Shown here one piece after another: positions 50,301-53,300 of a stretch of 64,000 nt of DNA. Source of the DNA: Yponomeuta sedellus. Its lineage: Eukaryota > Arthropoda > Insecta > Lepidoptera > Yponomeutidae. Under the pieces are notes generated by a model. That model was not told the origin of the DNA. It saw nothing but the letters and a program-made list of their open reading frames with translations, and did no database searches. Made by a program: the position numbers and the translations under genes. The stretch covers positions 7,079,822 through 7,143,821 of the forward strand of contig OW203751.1 of the NCBI GenBank assembly GCA_934045075.1. The letters are read 5' to 3'. The number at the start of each line of letters is the position of its first letter. The first letter of the stretch is position 1.

Positions 50301-53300
50301 ATGTTACGTATTAATTTAGTATTATGCCCGCCGATTCTACAATTTTCGCTTGTAAAATAAAGTGTTATTGTTATCAACCCTTGTATGTGCCCATTGCTGG
50401 GGCACGGGAAGCCTGCATTCTTCTTCCTGCATCGCAGGAAGGTTAGGCCATACTCCACCACGGGGGCCAAGTCTGGGTTGGTGGAGAATTGTAAGACAGT
50501 GCCTCACTGTCAGAAGTTATCAAGCCGCCCATAGGGCCTCTGACATGGTTTAACGACTGCCATTACATGACAGCTGGCACCCATGGCTTAATGTGTCTTG
50601 CGAAGCATGGGAGCGCTCGGAAAAATGCCACTAGCGGTAGTCACGGGAACGTCACCCATCCTGACCGCGACTGTTGTTGCTTAACTCAAGTGACTGATTC
50701 CAATCACTCGGTTTGCCTAGGCCACGAGTCCTTAAAATAAAGTATTAATTAATAATAATAAAGTTAAGCGAGCCCACCTGATCATCAACTCCACTATCCG
50801 ACAGACTAAGTTCCGTCCTAGTGGTAGACGTAGAGCTCTCCAGATTGTTCCAGGCGTTGCGCTCAGTCACGTGCGCAGTAGGTGGCTCCGAGCTGGTCTC
50901 ATCTGGAAAGATCCGGTAGTAACCACTTTTAGCCACATCAGTCTGGGCGTTAGACTTGTATTTGTTGGAAAGGAAGAGGTGGCGATGACTTAGAGGAGAT
51001 CTGAATACAATGTGGGATAGATAGATAGATAGATAGATAGATAACACTCTACCGTCACACTAATGACACAAATATACAAGGCGAAAGATTGTTAGTGTGT
51101 ACGTTTGTTACTTCTTCACATCTAAACGGCTGGAGCGATTTTAATAAAATTTGGTACGGTGTTAGCCGATACCCTGGATTAACACATAGGCTACGTTTTA
51201 CTGCGGGAAAATATCTTAATCCCATGGCAAAATCGATAAACCGCGGGTAACACCGCGGGGCACAGCTAGTTTTACATAAAAAAAGAAATTGCACAGGTAT
51301 TTCTTAACTTAAGACCGACACGGCGATCTCCAAGTTTCCAAAATTGATAGGCTTAGTTTTCGGTCGGCCCACACCGTGCATATTTACACGTACCCATTTG
51401 AGCTGTTACCGACCCCCCTCCATCTTCAAAGCCAGTAAGTTCATAGGACTGAAAATTTGCAGACGGGTTCAGATTACCGATTAGAAACCTTGATCTAAAT
51501 TTCATCTGTCCATTTAATACACTTTCCAAGATATGGAGGTCACAAAATCGCAGTTTTTTGCACTCACTGACTCATTTACTGATGGATCAAGTAAAGTCTA
51601 GGTACTTCTAATTAACCCAGAGATTTTGATAAAACATAGTGCTAATCTTCGTCTTCTTAGCATGCCGATGGCAAGCTATTGTGTTGAAAGTATTTGCCAA
51701 TCATCGTAAGGGGCTCGCTGATTGATTCCCAGGGTGCCCCAGACGTACGGTCTCAGTGTGTATGTCTTTCAAGGAGGCTCCTTTCAATGTGTTTATGTGA
51801 AATATATAAATCGTGTTATTGACCGATCGATTGATAGATTGATATCCACCCTTTGTGTATCCCCACTGGTAGGGTCTCTTCTTGCACCACGGGGGCCACA
51901 TCCGGGAAGGCAGGTGGCTCTTATTGTCAGAAGTTATCCAGCCCACAAGGCTTCTGAAATGGCTTTGATATCAACCCTTGTATGTTCCCACTGCTGAGGC
52001 ACGGGTCTCTTCCTGCATCGCAGGGAGGTTAGGCCGTACTCCACCACGGGGGCCAAGTCTGGGTTGGTGGAGGATTGTAAGACAGTGGCAGGCCTTACTG
52101 TCAGAAGTTATCAAGCCGCCCATTAGGCCTCTGACCTGGCTTAACGACTGCCATTACATGACAGCCGGCACCAACGGCCGAACGTGCCTTGCTCGATTGA
52201 TTGATGAAGAACCATCTTGTCTAAACTTACCTCCTCTAAAGCCCTCTCTCTTAGCCCTGCCTCCGTCGTCGCTGTTTCTTCGCGAAGAACTCTCACTGTG
52301 GCTTTTTACTTTCTCGCTCTCGAACGTGATGCGGTCCATCTTGCTGTCCTGCTCCAGGAACTTGGCCACCTTCTCCAGGTCTTGCGCACTGGCCTCCAGG
52401 CCCTGCCGCACTCTCTCCAGAGATCCTGTTGAAATAGTGGAAGTTAAAAAAAGTATTTTAAAACAAATATCCCGAAGGACAGGGTATTTTCGTTCGGGAC
52501 CAGGATAAAAGATTGTGTTTAGCCGCCTATAAACAAAAATGAAAATTTGTTTATTTCACATGAAAAGGTATAAACATAAACGTATTAGAAGTAATTTAAA
52601 GATGTACAAAAGGCAGTTCAACACTTCTAACTCCTAGACTAGGCGAAAACCTGTACCTATCTTAAGAGGGGTCCGGAGAGGTGTCCCAATGTTTTCTTAA
52701 CGATACTTCAGTACGTCGGGTGCACTATTTTAGATTGATATCTCGGCCACGTGCTCACGGAGGACCTTAGGGACGAGAAAGGGGGGCCCTTGCTGTGCAA
52801 CATGCTCGCGCGCAGATTCTACATGTGCAATGAGCAGGTCAAAGTTACACTTTTCTAAGCGTATTGCCAAAGTGTGTACATATGCAACCTGTGGGTCAAA
52901 TACACTAGAAAATCGTTGAGTACCATTAGGGGAACAATACAATGAGGCATTACGTATACCACGGGTGTCGTAAAAGGCGACAGGGACACAAACCGGGGGG
53001 TGGGCAGCAGCGCCTCCTCTAGTACAATTCCACCGAACTGCGATCCCCAACCCGCATGCCCAGCGTGGGGATTATGAGATTAACCCCTCAACGTGGCGCT
53101 GGTACTCATGAAAAAACCAAGATTCTAGAGCGCGTCGAGCATGTTTGCGGAGGCAAGAGTTCTTGATTTCTTTGCTATCCTGCGGTCACGAATCGCCTCT
53201 TTTTGGTCACGAATCGCTGCTGCCCACCCCCCGGTTTGTTTGCCCTTTATTGTTTAGTTTTTAGTTATTTGTAATAATTATTTGTATATGTGTCCCTTTG

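Noticed and set aside
51722..51780. Missing exon coding [12 protein letters not shown]
   Set aside because: The donor GTACGT is good, but no acceptor gives the required 3n+1 length and the end phase does not match exon 3.
51978..52508. Plus frame of 176 codons
   Set aside because: It runs from a SINE into the antisense of anoctamin exon 2.
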